From assembly GCF_001436695.1 (NCBI RefSeq), contig NZ_AYZG01000017.1:29764-93763 (forward strand): a DNA stretch of 64,000 nt. Direction: 5' to 3'. This DNA is from Lactobacillus taiwanensis DSM 21401. GTDB taxonomy: Bacteria > Bacillota > Bacilli > Lactobacillales > Lactobacillaceae. This document shows positions 51,670 through 60,023 of the stretch, piece after piece (the stretch's first letter is position 1; every line of letters starts with the position of its first letter). The notes beneath the pieces were generated by a model. The model did not search any database. It was not told the origin of the DNA and saw only the letters and a program-made list of their open reading frames with translations. A program made the position numbers and the translations under genes.

Positions 51670-52269
51670 TTACGCTAAAACCCGATTATAGTAAACCAAA
51701 GTACCATATTCTTTATTAATATCTAATTCAGCCAAACCACAGTTTTGCATTTGATCAAAATACTTAATATCACCATTAGTTAAAAAATGAGCACAGATCA
51801 TTCTGCTTACCACACCGTGACAAACGACTAGCATTGTATCATCAGCATGTTTTTGATACAAATCGTCAAAGAATGAGGCGATTCTTTTTCTAAAATCTTC
51901 TCGCTTTTCAACACTTGAAGCGTATTTATAGATATTATCGTTAATTAAACCTTTTTTATTAAAAGCATCGGGATATTTAGCACGATATTCAAGTGATGAT
52001 TTTCCATCCCAAGAACCATAATTTAATTCCTCAATTCGTTTATCTGTCTTAATTGGAGTATTATCCCCTACAAAAATCCTAGCAGTTTCTTGTGCTCTTT
52101 TTAACGGACTAGCATAGACTGCATCAAATTGACTAGGATCGAAATTTTTAGCTGCTTTTTCTGCATAAGCACGACCTTCTTTACTTAGATCCGGATCAAC
52201 GCTTGAGCCTTGAATCATACCTTTTTTATTTAATTCAGTAGTTCCATGACGTAAAATTACTACTCTCAT
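51670..52269 (-). CDS. Histidine phosphatase family protein (phosphoglycerate-mutase-like), second of pair
   Basis: 199 residues. RHG motif ILRHGTTELNKKG at residues 5-17 (catalytic His8), DAVYASPLKRAQETA, the acidic EELNYGSW and the second His in VVCHGVVSR. Cytosolic, substrate unknown; relatives are broad phosphatases or RNaseH/cobC-like enzymes. It follows its paralogue by 8 bases and shares arrangement RHG-x(n)-ASPL-x(n)-YGSW. Confidence 0.85.
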   Translation of the reverse strand: MRVVILRHGTTELNKKGMIQGSSVDPDLSKEGRAYAEKAAKNFDPSQFDAVYASPLKRAQETARIFVGDNTPIKTDKRIEELNYGSWDGKSSLEYRAKYPDAFNKKGLINDNIYKYASSVEKREDFRKRIASFFDDLYQKHADDTMLVVCHGVVSRMICAHFLTNGDIKYFDQMQNCGLAELDINKEYGTLVYYNRVLA

Positions 52270-52277
52270 AAAGTATC

Positions 52278-52904
52278 TTACCTCTTAATTCCATAATATA
52301 AGGGCTCTGCTCGATTAAATGTCATTAATCTTGGGCGCTCAATATCATTTTTTTCAAAATGAAGTTCAGTAAAACTAACATTTCTTACTGTCATTACATC
52401 TTCAATTTTTAGTTTAAACCATCTAGCTATTAAACTCCTAATCACAAATCCGTGACAAACAATCATAATCGTCTTGTCATTAGCATCGGGTTGAATCTCA
52501 GATAAAAATTCTTCAACTCGATCTGCTACTTGACTAAAAGTTTCACCGCTTTCAGCATATTCTGCATATTTACTATTAATAGTTCCTAAATCATCGAAGG
52601 CATCAGGATATTTTATCTTAAGCTCTTCGGCATGTTGTCCTTCCCAAGAACCAAAATCCATTTCTCTAAGTCGATCATCAGTAATTATGTCTTTTTGAAA
52701 ATCAGTTAAAATTTGAGCTGTTCTTTTAGCTCTAATTAATGGGCTTGCATATACTTGATCAAGTTTACTATTGTCAATTAACTTACTCACTTCTTCAACT
52801 TGCTTAACACCAGTTTGACTCAAATTAGGGTTACTTATGCCTCCAGAAATTATGTCTGAAGTATTATGTTCGCTTACTCCGTGTCTTACTAATAGCAGAT
52901 CCAT
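52278..52904 (-). CDS. Histidine phosphatase family protein, first of pair
   Basis: 208 residues. LLLVRHGVSEHNTSD, YASPLIRAKRTAQIL, EMDFGSWEG and VCHGFVIRS contain the RHG, Arg, Glu and His of the family. The frame starts with a GTG three codons earlier, but ATG 52904 has AAAGGA at a normal distance. Paralogue of the downstream gene; the two may be a tandem duplication. Function unknown. Confidence 0.85.
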   Translation of the reverse strand: MDLLLVRHGVSEHNTSDIISGGISNPNLSQTGVKQVEEVSKLIDNSKLDQVYASPLIRAKRTAQILTDFQKDIITDDRLREMDFGSWEGQHAEELKIKYPDAFDDLGTINSKYAEYAESGETFSQVADRVEEFLSEIQPDANDKTIMIVCHGFVIRSLIARWFKLKIEDVMTVRNVSFTELHFEKNDIERPRLMTFNRAEPLYYGIKR

Positions 52905-52973
52905 ATAATTCACAATCCTTTATATTTTATCCAAGAAAATATTATACTAAAAATTTATTAAGCTACTAAATTA

Positions 52974-52994
52974 TCTCACATGTGAGACTATAAT
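52974..52994 (+). promoter_or_regulatory. Esterase promoter with perfect palindrome in the -35/-10 spacer
   Basis: TATAAT at 52989-52994; immediately upstream the palindrome TCTCACATGTGAGA (52974-52987) fills the spacer. The -35 region (CTAAAT) is poor, so a regulator binding the palindrome is probable. Confidence 0.65.
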
Positions 52995-53025
52995 GAAGTT
53001 AGATAAACGGAAAGTAGGCATTTAT

Positions 53026-53775
53026 ATGGCAACAATTACACTTGAGCGTGACGGGCTAAAACTGGTTGGTACTCGCGAAGAACCGTTCGGCGAGATTTAT
53101 GACATGGCGATCATTTTCCATGGCTTTACGGCTAATCGTAACACCCCATTTCTAAAAGAAATCGCTAATAATTTACGTGATGAAAATATTGCTAGCGTTC
53201 GTTTTGACTTCAATGGCCATGGAGATTCTGATGGTAAATTTGAAAATATGACTGTATTAAATGAAATTGAAGATGCTAATGCAATTTTAAATTACGTTAG
53301 AACTGATCCCCATGTACGAAACATTTACCTCGTGGGACATTCACAAGGCGGAGTTATCGCTTCAATGTTAGCTGGACTTTATCCTGATATTATTAAAAAA
53401 GTAGTTCTTTTAGCGCCGGCAGCTACTTTAAAAACTGATGCACTCAAAGGTAGTACACAAGGCGTAACATATAATCCTAATCACATTCCAGACCGACTCC
53501 CATTTAAAGATCTAACTTTAGGTGGTTTTTATCTACGTGTTGCTCAGCAATTGCCTATTTATGAAGTATCTGCACACTTTACTAGACCTGTATGTTTAGT
53601 ACATGGTACAAACGACACTATTGTCTCACCAGATGCTTCTAAAAAATATGATCAAGTCTACGAAAACAGTACTTTACATTTAATTGATGGATCAGATCAT
53701 AGTTTTAGTGATAACTATCAAAAAATTGCGGCTGACTTAACTGCAGAGTTTCTGCAAGATAATAATGCTTTTTAA
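53026..53775 (+). CDS. Cinnamoyl/feruloyl esterase (alpha/beta hydrolase)
   Basis: 249 residues, equal in length to L. johnsonii LJ0536, which it resembles throughout. Oxyanion and nucleophile: HGFTANRN and GHSQGG with Ser106; Asp197 (GTNDTIV) and His225 (SDHSF) complete the triad. The insertion domain (residues about 134-170) sits between. LJ0536 hydrolyses phenolic esters such as chlorogenic and ferulic acid esters. The earlier ATG at 52993 is part of the -10 box, so the ATG at 53026 with TAGG upstream is the start. No signal peptide. Confidence 0.92.
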   Translation: MATITLERDGLKLVGTREEPFGEIYDMAIIFHGFTANRNTPFLKEIANNLRDENIASVRFDFNGHGDSDGKFENMTVLNEIEDANAILNYVRTDPHVRNIYLVGHSQGGVIASMLAGLYPDIIKKVVLLAPAATLKTDALKGSTQGVTYNPNHIPDRLPFKDLTLGGFYLRVAQQLPIYEVSAHFTRPVCLVHGTNDTIVSPDASKKYDQVYENSTLHLIDGSDHSFSDNYQKIAADLTAEFLQDNNAF

Positions 53776-53785
53776 TTAATTTAAA

Positions 53786-53817
53786 CAAAAAGGGAAATCT
53801 AACGATTTCCCTTTTAT
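53786..53817. terminator. Bidirectional terminator
   Basis: AAAAAGGGAAATC and GATTTCCCTTTT arms around TAAC. It includes the stop codon of the convergent DUF975 gene. Confidence 0.85.
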
Positions 53818-54416
53818 TCTTCAATAATCTTTTTAAACTGATCGCCAGCTAATTGGCGGTAGTAATTTGCCTTAGTTGCTTGGTAATAAGGCGTAAGCCA
53901 GAGCCAACCTAAACCAAATGGAATAGTAGCTAAAATTGCCCAACCAATGAAACTTAAATCTAATAAAAACAACTCACCCTTATGACCGTCCATTAATTTA
54001 CGACTAGCCGTAATTGCCTCAGTTGGTACACTATCGCTACCTGCTTCAGCCATATCTTTGACAATGTAAGGTGCCATTGAATACGAATATCCTTTAACAA
54101 TCCCTGGGATCACTAAAAGAAGTATCCATAAAGAAATAAAAATATTAACTAATAAGGATGTTAACAGTGTTGGCAGAAATTTACCACTAGTAAATCCTGA
54201 AAACATAGCAGTAAAAATATTTTCAGTCTTTTCTCCATCCGCTAAAGTCAAAAAAGTATAGGTAACACCATAAAGAACCATGCTACCTAGAATACCAATG
54301 CTAAATGAACTTGCTAAACTAGCTATAATTCCACCAACGAAACACAAACCTACAGCCCAGAGCCAATTACCACGTAACTGCTCTTTTGCATTTGCTTTTA
54401 GTTCTGATCTTTTCAT
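53814..54416 (-). CDS. DUF975 membrane protein
   Basis: 200 residues, about four to five helices. The N-terminal KRSELKANAKEQLRGNWLWAV is the DUF975 start, and GYSYSMAPYIVKDMAE with ITASRKLMDGHK later. Function unknown. It is separate from yaaA (a 54-base gap on the same strand) and convergent to the esterase. Confidence 0.82.
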   Translation of the reverse strand: MKRSELKANAKEQLRGNWLWAVGLCFVGGIIASLASSFSIGILGSMVLYGVTYTFLTLADGEKTENIFTAMFSGFTSGKFLPTLLTSLLVNIFISLWILLLVIPGIVKGYSYSMAPYIVKDMAEAGSDSVPTEAITASRKLMDGHKGELFLLDLSFIGWAILATIPFGLGWLWLTPYYQATKANYYRQLAGDQFKKIIEE

Positions 54417-54470
54417 TATTTCTTCTCCCCAAATTAAATATAAGAAGAATTTATCATTTATCGCAATTCA

Positions 54471-55217
54471 TTACAACCGTTTTTTAAAGACATAAGTTTC
54501 TGCAGAAGAATCTTCAGCTGAAAAAACATAACCAAAATCAGAAAACTCTTTTAATTGTTCAGGAGTATTAATTTGCTCTTTTGCTGCAAAACGAACCATT
54601 TCTCCACGGGCCATCTTGGCATGAGTCGCAATTTGTCGCCACTTACTATTTTTATTCTCTAAAAATTTAATTGTGATCATCCTTTGCCCATCTTTTAAAT
54701 ATGGAACAATTAAACGTGAATATTCTAGAGATGCCAGATTAAGGACCGTTTCTGTATCACGGAAAAGTTCTTGATAAGGCAAATCTCCCCAAAAATGATA
54801 AAGACTGTAGTCTTTAAACCCTGTCATTTGCGTCTTTAATTCTAAACGATAGGGAATTACGCCATCAAAAGGCTTCAAAATACCATAAAATCCAGATAAA
54901 ATACGCAAATGGTCTTGAAGATAGTCTAATCCTTCTTGTGGTAAAACATCACCTGCTAAATATTGATATTGAATTCCTGAAAAGGCTAAAATAGCCGGCG
55001 TTAATTTTTTATCAAGATCACTTACTAGAAGATTATTTTGATTTGTTCGAACAATATTATCATTAGCCTTCCACAAGCTTTTTAATTGTTCAAAATTTCT
55101 CGTCTTTAAGAAATCTAATAATTCTTGGACCTTATCTAAATATACCGGCCGTGATCTTACTAAAAAAGTATCTTGATCTATCTTCATTTTTTTTGCAGGT
55201 GCAATAATTATTTTCAT
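54471..55217 (-). CDS. yaaA: Peroxide stress protein YaaA (DUF328)
   Basis: 248 residues. YaaA signature: MKIIIAPAKKM, LAFSGIQYQYL, LSGFYGILKPFDGVIPYRLE and FWGDLP. E. coli YaaA limits iron during peroxide stress, and it also binds DNA. The frame is open further; the start at 55217 fits the family, though the ribosome binding site (AAGAG) is weak. Preceded by a micro-ORF only 4 bases away. Confidence 0.88.
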   Translation of the reverse strand: MKIIIAPAKKMKIDQDTFLVRSRPVYLDKVQELLDFLKTRNFEQLKSLWKANDNIVRTNQNNLLVSDLDKKLTPAILAFSGIQYQYLAGDVLPQEGLDYLQDHLRILSGFYGILKPFDGVIPYRLELKTQMTGFKDYSLYHFWGDLPYQELFRDTETVLNLASLEYSRLIVPYLKDGQRMITIKFLENKNSKWRQIATHAKMARGEMVRFAAKEQINTPEQLKEFSDFGYVFSAEDSSAETYVFKKRL

Positions 55218-55221
55218 ACTC

Positions 55222-55374
55222 TTATTTAACATTAGTAACCACGATAAATAAAACAATCAAACTAACAACTGCTAAAGCTGTAGAAACTATTAATTCTATT
55301 TTTCCCTTCTTTTTATCTTGTAAATTAGCTGTAATGTATCGCGCACTAGCAGCTACACTAACAAACAAGAACAT
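55222..55374 (-). CDS. Candidate micro-membrane protein (50 aa)
   Basis: Two likely helices: a short N-terminal one (MFLFVSVAASARYITANL region) and a second IELIVSTALAVVSLIVLFIVVTNV, separated by a basic loop QDKKKGK. Four bases separate its stop from yaaA. Its frame is open further upstream to a preceding stop with several hydrophobic codons, but the only good ribosome binding site (AAGGG, near 55405) points to an ATG in another frame. A T-run between could hide a one-base indel. So the true start is uncertain. Confidence 0.4.
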   Translation of the reverse strand: MFLFVSVAASARYITANLQDKKKGKIELIVSTALAVVSLIVLFIVVTNVK

Positions 55375-55515
55375 AATAAAAAGCCATAAAAATAAGCATA
55401 TTTCCGTACCCTTCTATATCTATTTTTAATTATACGTGAAAACATTTTGCTTTGCTTAAAATTTCTTTTCCACTTATAATCAATCTTGAATATGCAATAG
55501 AAAGTGAATACTAAA

Positions 55516-56205
55516 ATGTGTGAAAAAGAAGATTTAAATATTGGTCTTGTCTTGCAGTATCAAGTTGCTCCTAAAGGAACATTTGATGCCGACACTCTTG
55601 TACGCCATGCAAGAGATTTTGGCTTTAGAGGAGTAAGTATTAAAGATGGCGATGATTCTCAAATAGAAGCATTGCAAGCTGCATGTCAAAAATACGCTAT
55701 TAAGTTCTGTCAAAAAAGACCAGCAGAAAAATTAATTTCTCCAGATGTATTGGCCAAATTAATTGCAGCACGTCTAGACAACATGAATATTTATTTTGAA
55801 GTGGAACTAAATCAAGATGGGTCTATTAAACCTGAATCAGATCCAGCTATGAAAACCTTGCGTACATGGATTGATCGTTTTGGTCACGCTTATTACGAAA
55901 GCCGTGCAGATCATGAGATTAAAGCAGATGAAGATAATGTTCATGTCTTTTACAATGCGATCGCCAAATATCAACGCTATGTTTTCATCCATATTCCACT
56001 TGAAAAAAGTATTGAGTTAAAACATGTTCCTCAAGTAGAAAAAGCTGCTTGGATTGATACTCGAAACGAATTAGAATTTAAGCAAGATGGCGATCGTCTA
56101 CATATTGAACTTAAACGTAAAGAAGACAGTGAACAATTTTCTGTTTATGGCTTACGTCTTCAACTTCATCGTCCAGAAGATGATTTAGGAAAAACTGAAT
56201 ATTAA
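55516..56205 (+). CDS. Hypothetical protein with TIM-barrel-like N-terminus (229 aa)
   Basis: Not recognised. LQYQVAPKGTFDADTLVRHARDFGFRGVSI resembles the first strand-helix unit of fucosidase or sugar-isomerase barrels, and later ISPDVLAKLIAARL, FIHIPLEKSIELKHVP and a beta-rich C-terminus follow. No catalytic pair can be assigned. GTG at 55504 and ATG at 55516 are both possible; ATG gives the better fit. It is bounded by a strong terminator, and no neighbours suggest a pathway. Confidence 0.45.
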   Translation: MCEKEDLNIGLVLQYQVAPKGTFDADTLVRHARDFGFRGVSIKDGDDSQIEALQAACQKYAIKFCQKRPAEKLISPDVLAKLIAARLDNMNIYFEVELNQDGSIKPESDPAMKTLRTWIDRFGHAYYESRADHEIKADEDNVHVFYNAIAKYQRYVFIHIPLEKSIELKHVPQVEKAAWIDTRNELEFKQDGDRLHIELKRKEDSEQFSVYGLRLQLHRPEDDLGKTEY

Positions 56206-56247
56206 AAAGAAGATGTCAAAGCAAATTTGCTTTGACATCTTCTTTTT
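56204..56247. terminator. Strong terminator of the hypothetical gene
   Basis: A perfect stem AAAAAGAAGATGTCAAAG with its mirror half around CAAATTTG, then T-run; overlaps the stop. Confidence 0.92.
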
Positions 56248-56256
56248 ACTTTTATA

Positions 56257-56292
56257 GCAAAAAAGTACCCTTATGCTAGGATACTTTTTTGC
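56257..56292 (-). terminator. Terminator of the GDPD gene
   Basis: GCAAAAAAGTA-CC and GG-TACTTTTTTGC arms around TATGC. Second hairpin in tandem with the preceding one, one for each convergent gene. Confidence 0.8.
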
Positions 56293-56297
56293 ACTAA

Positions 56298-58073
56298 TTA
56301 TTCTTTCTCAGGCAATATCAAAATATAATTCAATAGCTTATTGGCATTACTGCGTTTATCTTCAAAATCTTTAATAGTATTATTTAATTCAACTAATCGA
56401 TCCGTAATAATTCCATTAACGTTCTCATACATCATCTTCATCATGATATTTGATTCGTTTACAGTCCAGGCATAAACAGGTTTGTTTTGAAGCTGCGCTT
56501 GCCATACAAAATCATTATTTAAAGTTGAATACTCCATAGAATATCCATCTGCAAGACTTTGGGGATAAGTAAAATTGTAGGGCTGAATATATAAGACAAA
56601 TAATTTAGGATTAATCTGATGTAATCCTTCAATAACACAGTAATCTAGCGATTGAACTTGATAATTGCGTTTAAGAATTAGCTTGCCATATTTTTTATTA
56701 AATCTTTCAAGCATTTTAGGCGAATCATTCGGCGTTGTCTTAACTTCAATTAATAATTTTTGCTTTAGCTTGGCAGCGGCCTTTAAATATTGGTCAAAAC
56801 TAGCGATTTTAGCATGGTGTCCATCTTCATGAAGCGTAATTTTAGTCAATTGATTCAAAGTTAAGTCTTTCGGTGCTTTATCGATACCAGCTAATTTTTT
56901 CAAATTTTCATCATGCATAACCACGAATTGCTTATCCTTTGTTTCATGCAGATCTATTTCGACATAATCAGGATGAAGTTTAGCTGTTTTCTTCAAAGCC
57001 GGAATAGTATTTTGCACACCATTTTTGTCACTAACTCCACGGTGCGAAATAGTAATTGGGCGTTGCATCTCCGTGCCTTTTAAATAAAGGATATTATTAA
57101 CTCCAGCAGCTAAAAGAAAAATAGTTATCAAACATAAATCCATTATTTTAATAGATTTTCTTTTTTCAGATGTTACTTGTGTTTGAACTATAAAATCATC
57201 CAAAGGCTTAATAACAATCAAAATAGAGATTACACTAATCCCAATTGCAACAAATTCACTGATTGCTTGAACTAATATCAGATTAAAAGTAGCAAAGCCA
57301 AAACTAAGAGCTTTTGATAGATGATCTAATCCTAATTGGCAGGAGTACACCAATAGATAAAAAACAAATAAAATTAGACCAGCACTAATCCCTAATACTA
57401 CTAACCTACTTAAAATCGTCAACCACTGCTTATGGCTGGTCAATTTCCAACTTTCTTTCATCGCTACCAAAGTCTTTTTTCTTTGATAGATCATTATCGG
57501 AAGAGTCAAAATTAAGCGAATACCAAAGATAAAAGCAAGAATATAAAAGATTATTAATCCACTTGCCAGCCAAACATTTCTCATCAAAAAATCCAAGATA
57601 AATTCTGGAATTTGAATTTTTGCAAGTAAAGGTGTCCGATAAACAATATCAGCAAAAGGGACTATTAATAAAAAGTATAACGCCAATAAAAGCACAGAAC
57701 TAATTCGAACTGATTTATAAGTTTGAATTAATTCCTTTAGCAAAAATCTAAATGTAAATTTTTCCTGAGAAATTTCTCTAATTCCTAGTAAGATTAATGC
57801 AAATCCACCATAAATTACTAATAATAAAATAGCTAGTTCAAGAATTAAACATAGAAATACTAAAGTATGAGTTGTAATGATAATAATAATATTTTGATAT
57901 GAAATAAATGGAATAGCACCAGCTTTTAAAATCCCTGTTGTCACATATCGAAATACTGGAATCACTAAAACTTGAGTAAAAATATCTATGCCAATAAATA
58001 AGGCTATATATTCTAACCAATGTTGTTTAAAATTTTTAGAATATGTATTTATATCTTTTAAAATATTCTTCAC
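56298..58073 (-). CDS. Membrane-anchored glycerophosphodiester phosphodiesterase
   Basis: 591 residues. The first 330 contain about eight helices of the GDPD membrane domain family; from residue about 340 is a GDPD domain with TISHRGVSDKNGVQNTI (His-Arg), YVEIDLHETKDKQFVVMHD (Glu-Asp, His-Asp) and EVKTTP. It should cleave glycerophosphodiesters, possibly those of lipoteichoic acid or lipid turnover, at the membrane. The start is GTG at 58073 behind GGGGA. It is monocistronic between two terminators. Confidence 0.88.
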   Translation of the reverse strand: MKNILKDINTYSKNFKQHWLEYIALFIGIDIFTQVLVIPVFRYVTTGILKAGAIPFISYQNIIIIITTHTLVFLCLILELAILLLVIYGGFALILLGIREISQEKFTFRFLLKELIQTYKSVRISSVLLLALYFLLIVPFADIVYRTPLLAKIQIPEFILDFLMRNVWLASGLIIFYILAFIFGIRLILTLPIMIYQRKKTLVAMKESWKLTSHKQWLTILSRLVVLGISAGLILFVFYLLVYSCQLGLDHLSKALSFGFATFNLILVQAISEFVAIGISVISILIVIKPLDDFIVQTQVTSEKRKSIKIMDLCLITIFLLAAGVNNILYLKGTEMQRPITISHRGVSDKNGVQNTIPALKKTAKLHPDYVEIDLHETKDKQFVVMHDENLKKLAGIDKAPKDLTLNQLTKITLHEDGHHAKIASFDQYLKAAAKLKQKLLIEVKTTPNDSPKMLERFNKKYGKLILKRNYQVQSLDYCVIEGLHQINPKLFVLYIQPYNFTYPQSLADGYSMEYSTLNNDFVWQAQLQNKPVYAWTVNESNIMMKMMYENVNGIITDRLVELNNTIKDFEDKRSNANKLLNYILILPEKE

Positions 58074-58124
58074 AAATTAATCCCCAATCATTACTTTTAT
58101 TAACATTCTACAATTTTACCCATA

Positions 58125-58162
58125 GAAAAAGGAATCCTGACTATCTAGGATTCCTTTTTTTC
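58125..58162. terminator. Bidirectional terminator
   Basis: AAAAAGGAATCCT and AGGATTCCTTTTT arms around GACTATCT. It includes the end of the serine-hydrolase-fold gene and faces the GDPD gene. Confidence 0.85.
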
Positions 58163-58915
58163 AAGCTTAGCAGTTTTTACATGTGAAAAAATCAATTCGC
58201 TTAATTCTTGAAAGAATAATCTATCTTCTATATCTCTTCCCCTATAACTACTTAAAACAGTACAAAAAACTGGAGCTTTTTTAGTCATAAACGCACAAAC
58301 TTCATGCCGTGCCTGTCTATCTTGTCCTAACTTGTTATACGTAAGAAGATTATCCCCATAAAAAGTTAAGTCTGTAGGAATAGTATGATTACTTAATCCT
58401 TTACGCACCAAAGCACAAAAAGGATTTTGAGTAGTCATCAAATGTGTAATCAATTTATCAACACTAGTAGCTGTACATTCATTATCCTGACCACTTGCTG
58501 AATAACGCATCAATTCTCTACCAATTCTTAAGCCAGGATAGTTGTCCTTTAACCATGCATCAATTTCGTAGATATCAAACTTTTCAATTAATAAGTTAGT
58601 AGCCACATTATCTGATAATGCACTAATCAAATAAACTAAATCTAGCACACTCCAATTCGTGCGATGAAGAGCGCCGATAATTCCAGCACCACGTACACGA
58701 GAAAGATCGGTAACTTCCATCATTTCGTTAACAACATCTGGATTCTCTTTCCACTGATCTTCAATATACGCCGCAATGGACAAGTCAATCAAACTTCCTG
58801 CTGGAAAAATCTTATCGGCCTGATATTGATACATTATTTTATCGCCATATTTGACAATCACACTTGCATCAATATCATATTTTTGGATAATTTCAGTAAT
58901 TCCACCCTTTAACAT
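58145..58915 (-). CDS. Class A beta-lactamase-fold protein lacking the SxxK lysine
   Basis: 256 residues. The family motifs are located: SxxK position reads S41-L-I-D44 (PAGSLIDLSIAAY), SDN S101-D-N103 (SALSDNVATNLL) and the KTG position K195-L-G197. Codon GAC at the fourth position replaces the catalytic lysine, so general-base activation by K73 is impossible. Relatives are beta-lactamases or D-alanyl peptidases; this one probably does not hydrolyse beta-lactams. No signal peptide is seen (MLKGGITEIIQKY), so it is cytosolic, unusual for the fold. Monocistronic. Confidence 0.75.
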   Translation of the reverse strand: MLKGGITEIIQKYDIDASVIVKYGDKIMYQYQADKIFPAGSLIDLSIAAYIEDQWKENPDVVNEMMEVTDLSRVRGAGIIGALHRTNWSVLDLVYLISALSDNVATNLLIEKFDIYEIDAWLKDNYPGLRIGRELMRYSASGQDNECTATSVDKLITHLMTTQNPFCALVRKGLSNHTIPTDLTFYGDNLLTYNKLGQDRQARHEVCAFMTKKAPVFCTVLSSYRGRDIEDRLFFQELSELIFSHVKTAKLEKKES

Positions 58916-59052
58916 AAAGCAATCGCCTTCCTTATAAAATTAGACAAAACTTAACCTACGTTATTTTATATATTATGTCAGCATCTTTATTTATAAAATA
59001 AGTTTAAAACTTTTCATTATCAAGTATCAAGACAGCTTTAAATTTTCAAAGA

Positions 59053-59073
59053 AAAAAGATGCCAATGCATCTT
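59053..59073 (-). terminator. Terminator of the RpiR-family gene
   Basis: AAGATGC and GCATCTT arms around ATTG, then TTTTTT on the minus strand, about 55 bases after the stop. Confidence 0.6.
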
Positions 59074-59125
59074 ATTCCTTAATATTTTACGACTATTATT
59101 TAATATAATATTTGAATCACCTTTT

Positions 59126-59974
59126 TTACTTCAAACGTTTTAACTGATTAGTCAACGACTCTGTTTTTCTAAATTTTTCTTCTAAATTCGACAAATCTTG
59201 ATTAATTGTTGCCAAAAACAATACGCTTGAAACAAGCATTTCTGAAAATAATGAATTAATCGCACCAACTCTGAGTAATTTTTCATCAGTTGAAACACCT
59301 AAAACAACATTACTAATTTCAACCAAAGGAGATTGCCGCGAACGTGTAACTGCAATAATTGGAGTATGATTTTTTCGTGCTTGATCAGCCATCAATAAAG
59401 TTTCTTGGGTTAAACCGCTATAGGAAAAAATTACTAAAACATCTGTAGAATGAGAATAACATATCCTCTCTAGCGCAATATGAACATCCTGATTAAAAAT
59501 CACGTTTTTACCGCTACGAATAAATTTATAATACAGGTCTTGCGCTGGTAAACTCGAAGCACCAACGCCAGCTAAATAAATTCTATCAGCATTCTTTAAA
59601 AAGTTTATTGCCTGATTTAATGCCATACCATCAATCAAATGAGCTGTTTGCTCAGTGTTTTTTTCAATACTTAATAAGAGCTTTTGCAAAATAATATGAG
59701 GATTATCATGATTTCCCACAATTGGATCAATAACATTGTCATTTTCTTGAGGTGTATCTTGAGCTAATTGAATTTGAAAATCTTTAAGCCCTTTAAAACC
59801 GAGCTGCTTACAAAAACGAATCATTGAAGCAGCACTAGTTTTGGTAATTTTTCCTAAGCCTTGTGCATCTTCTTGTAAAAAAACTTTTGGATGCGCTAAT
59901 AAATAATCCGCAATCTTTTTAGATGCACCTTTAAAATTTGGATAATTGTTTAAAACTTTAGTTGATAAATCCAT
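59126..59974 (-). CDS. MurR/RpiR-family transcriptional regulator
   Basis: 282 residues. N-terminal RpiR helix-turn-helix: GASKKIADYLLAHP and KTSAASMIRFCKQLGFKGL, then a SIS domain from about 120 with IYLAGVGASS and VLVIFSYSGLTQETLL for a phosphosugar effector. Members control sugar-phosphate or amino-sugar genes. No sugar genes adjoin it apart from the GalT-like DUF4931 gene 49 bases upstream on the same strand, so these two may be one operon. Confidence 0.88.
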   Translation of the reverse strand: MDLSTKVLNNYPNFKGASKKIADYLLAHPKVFLQEDAQGLGKITKTSAASMIRFCKQLGFKGLKDFQIQLAQDTPQENDNVIDPIVGNHDNPHIILQKLLLSIEKNTEQTAHLIDGMALNQAINFLKNADRIYLAGVGASSLPAQDLYYKFIRSGKNVIFNQDVHIALERICYSHSTDVLVIFSYSGLTQETLLMADQARKNHTPIIAVTRSRQSPLVEISNVVLGVSTDEKLLRVGAINSLFSEMLVSSVLFLATINQDLSNLEEKFRKTESLTNQLKRLK

Positions 59975-60023
59975 ACTATACCTCTTTTTCTAATTCAATA
60001 TTTTAAGGTGCTGAAATACTATT

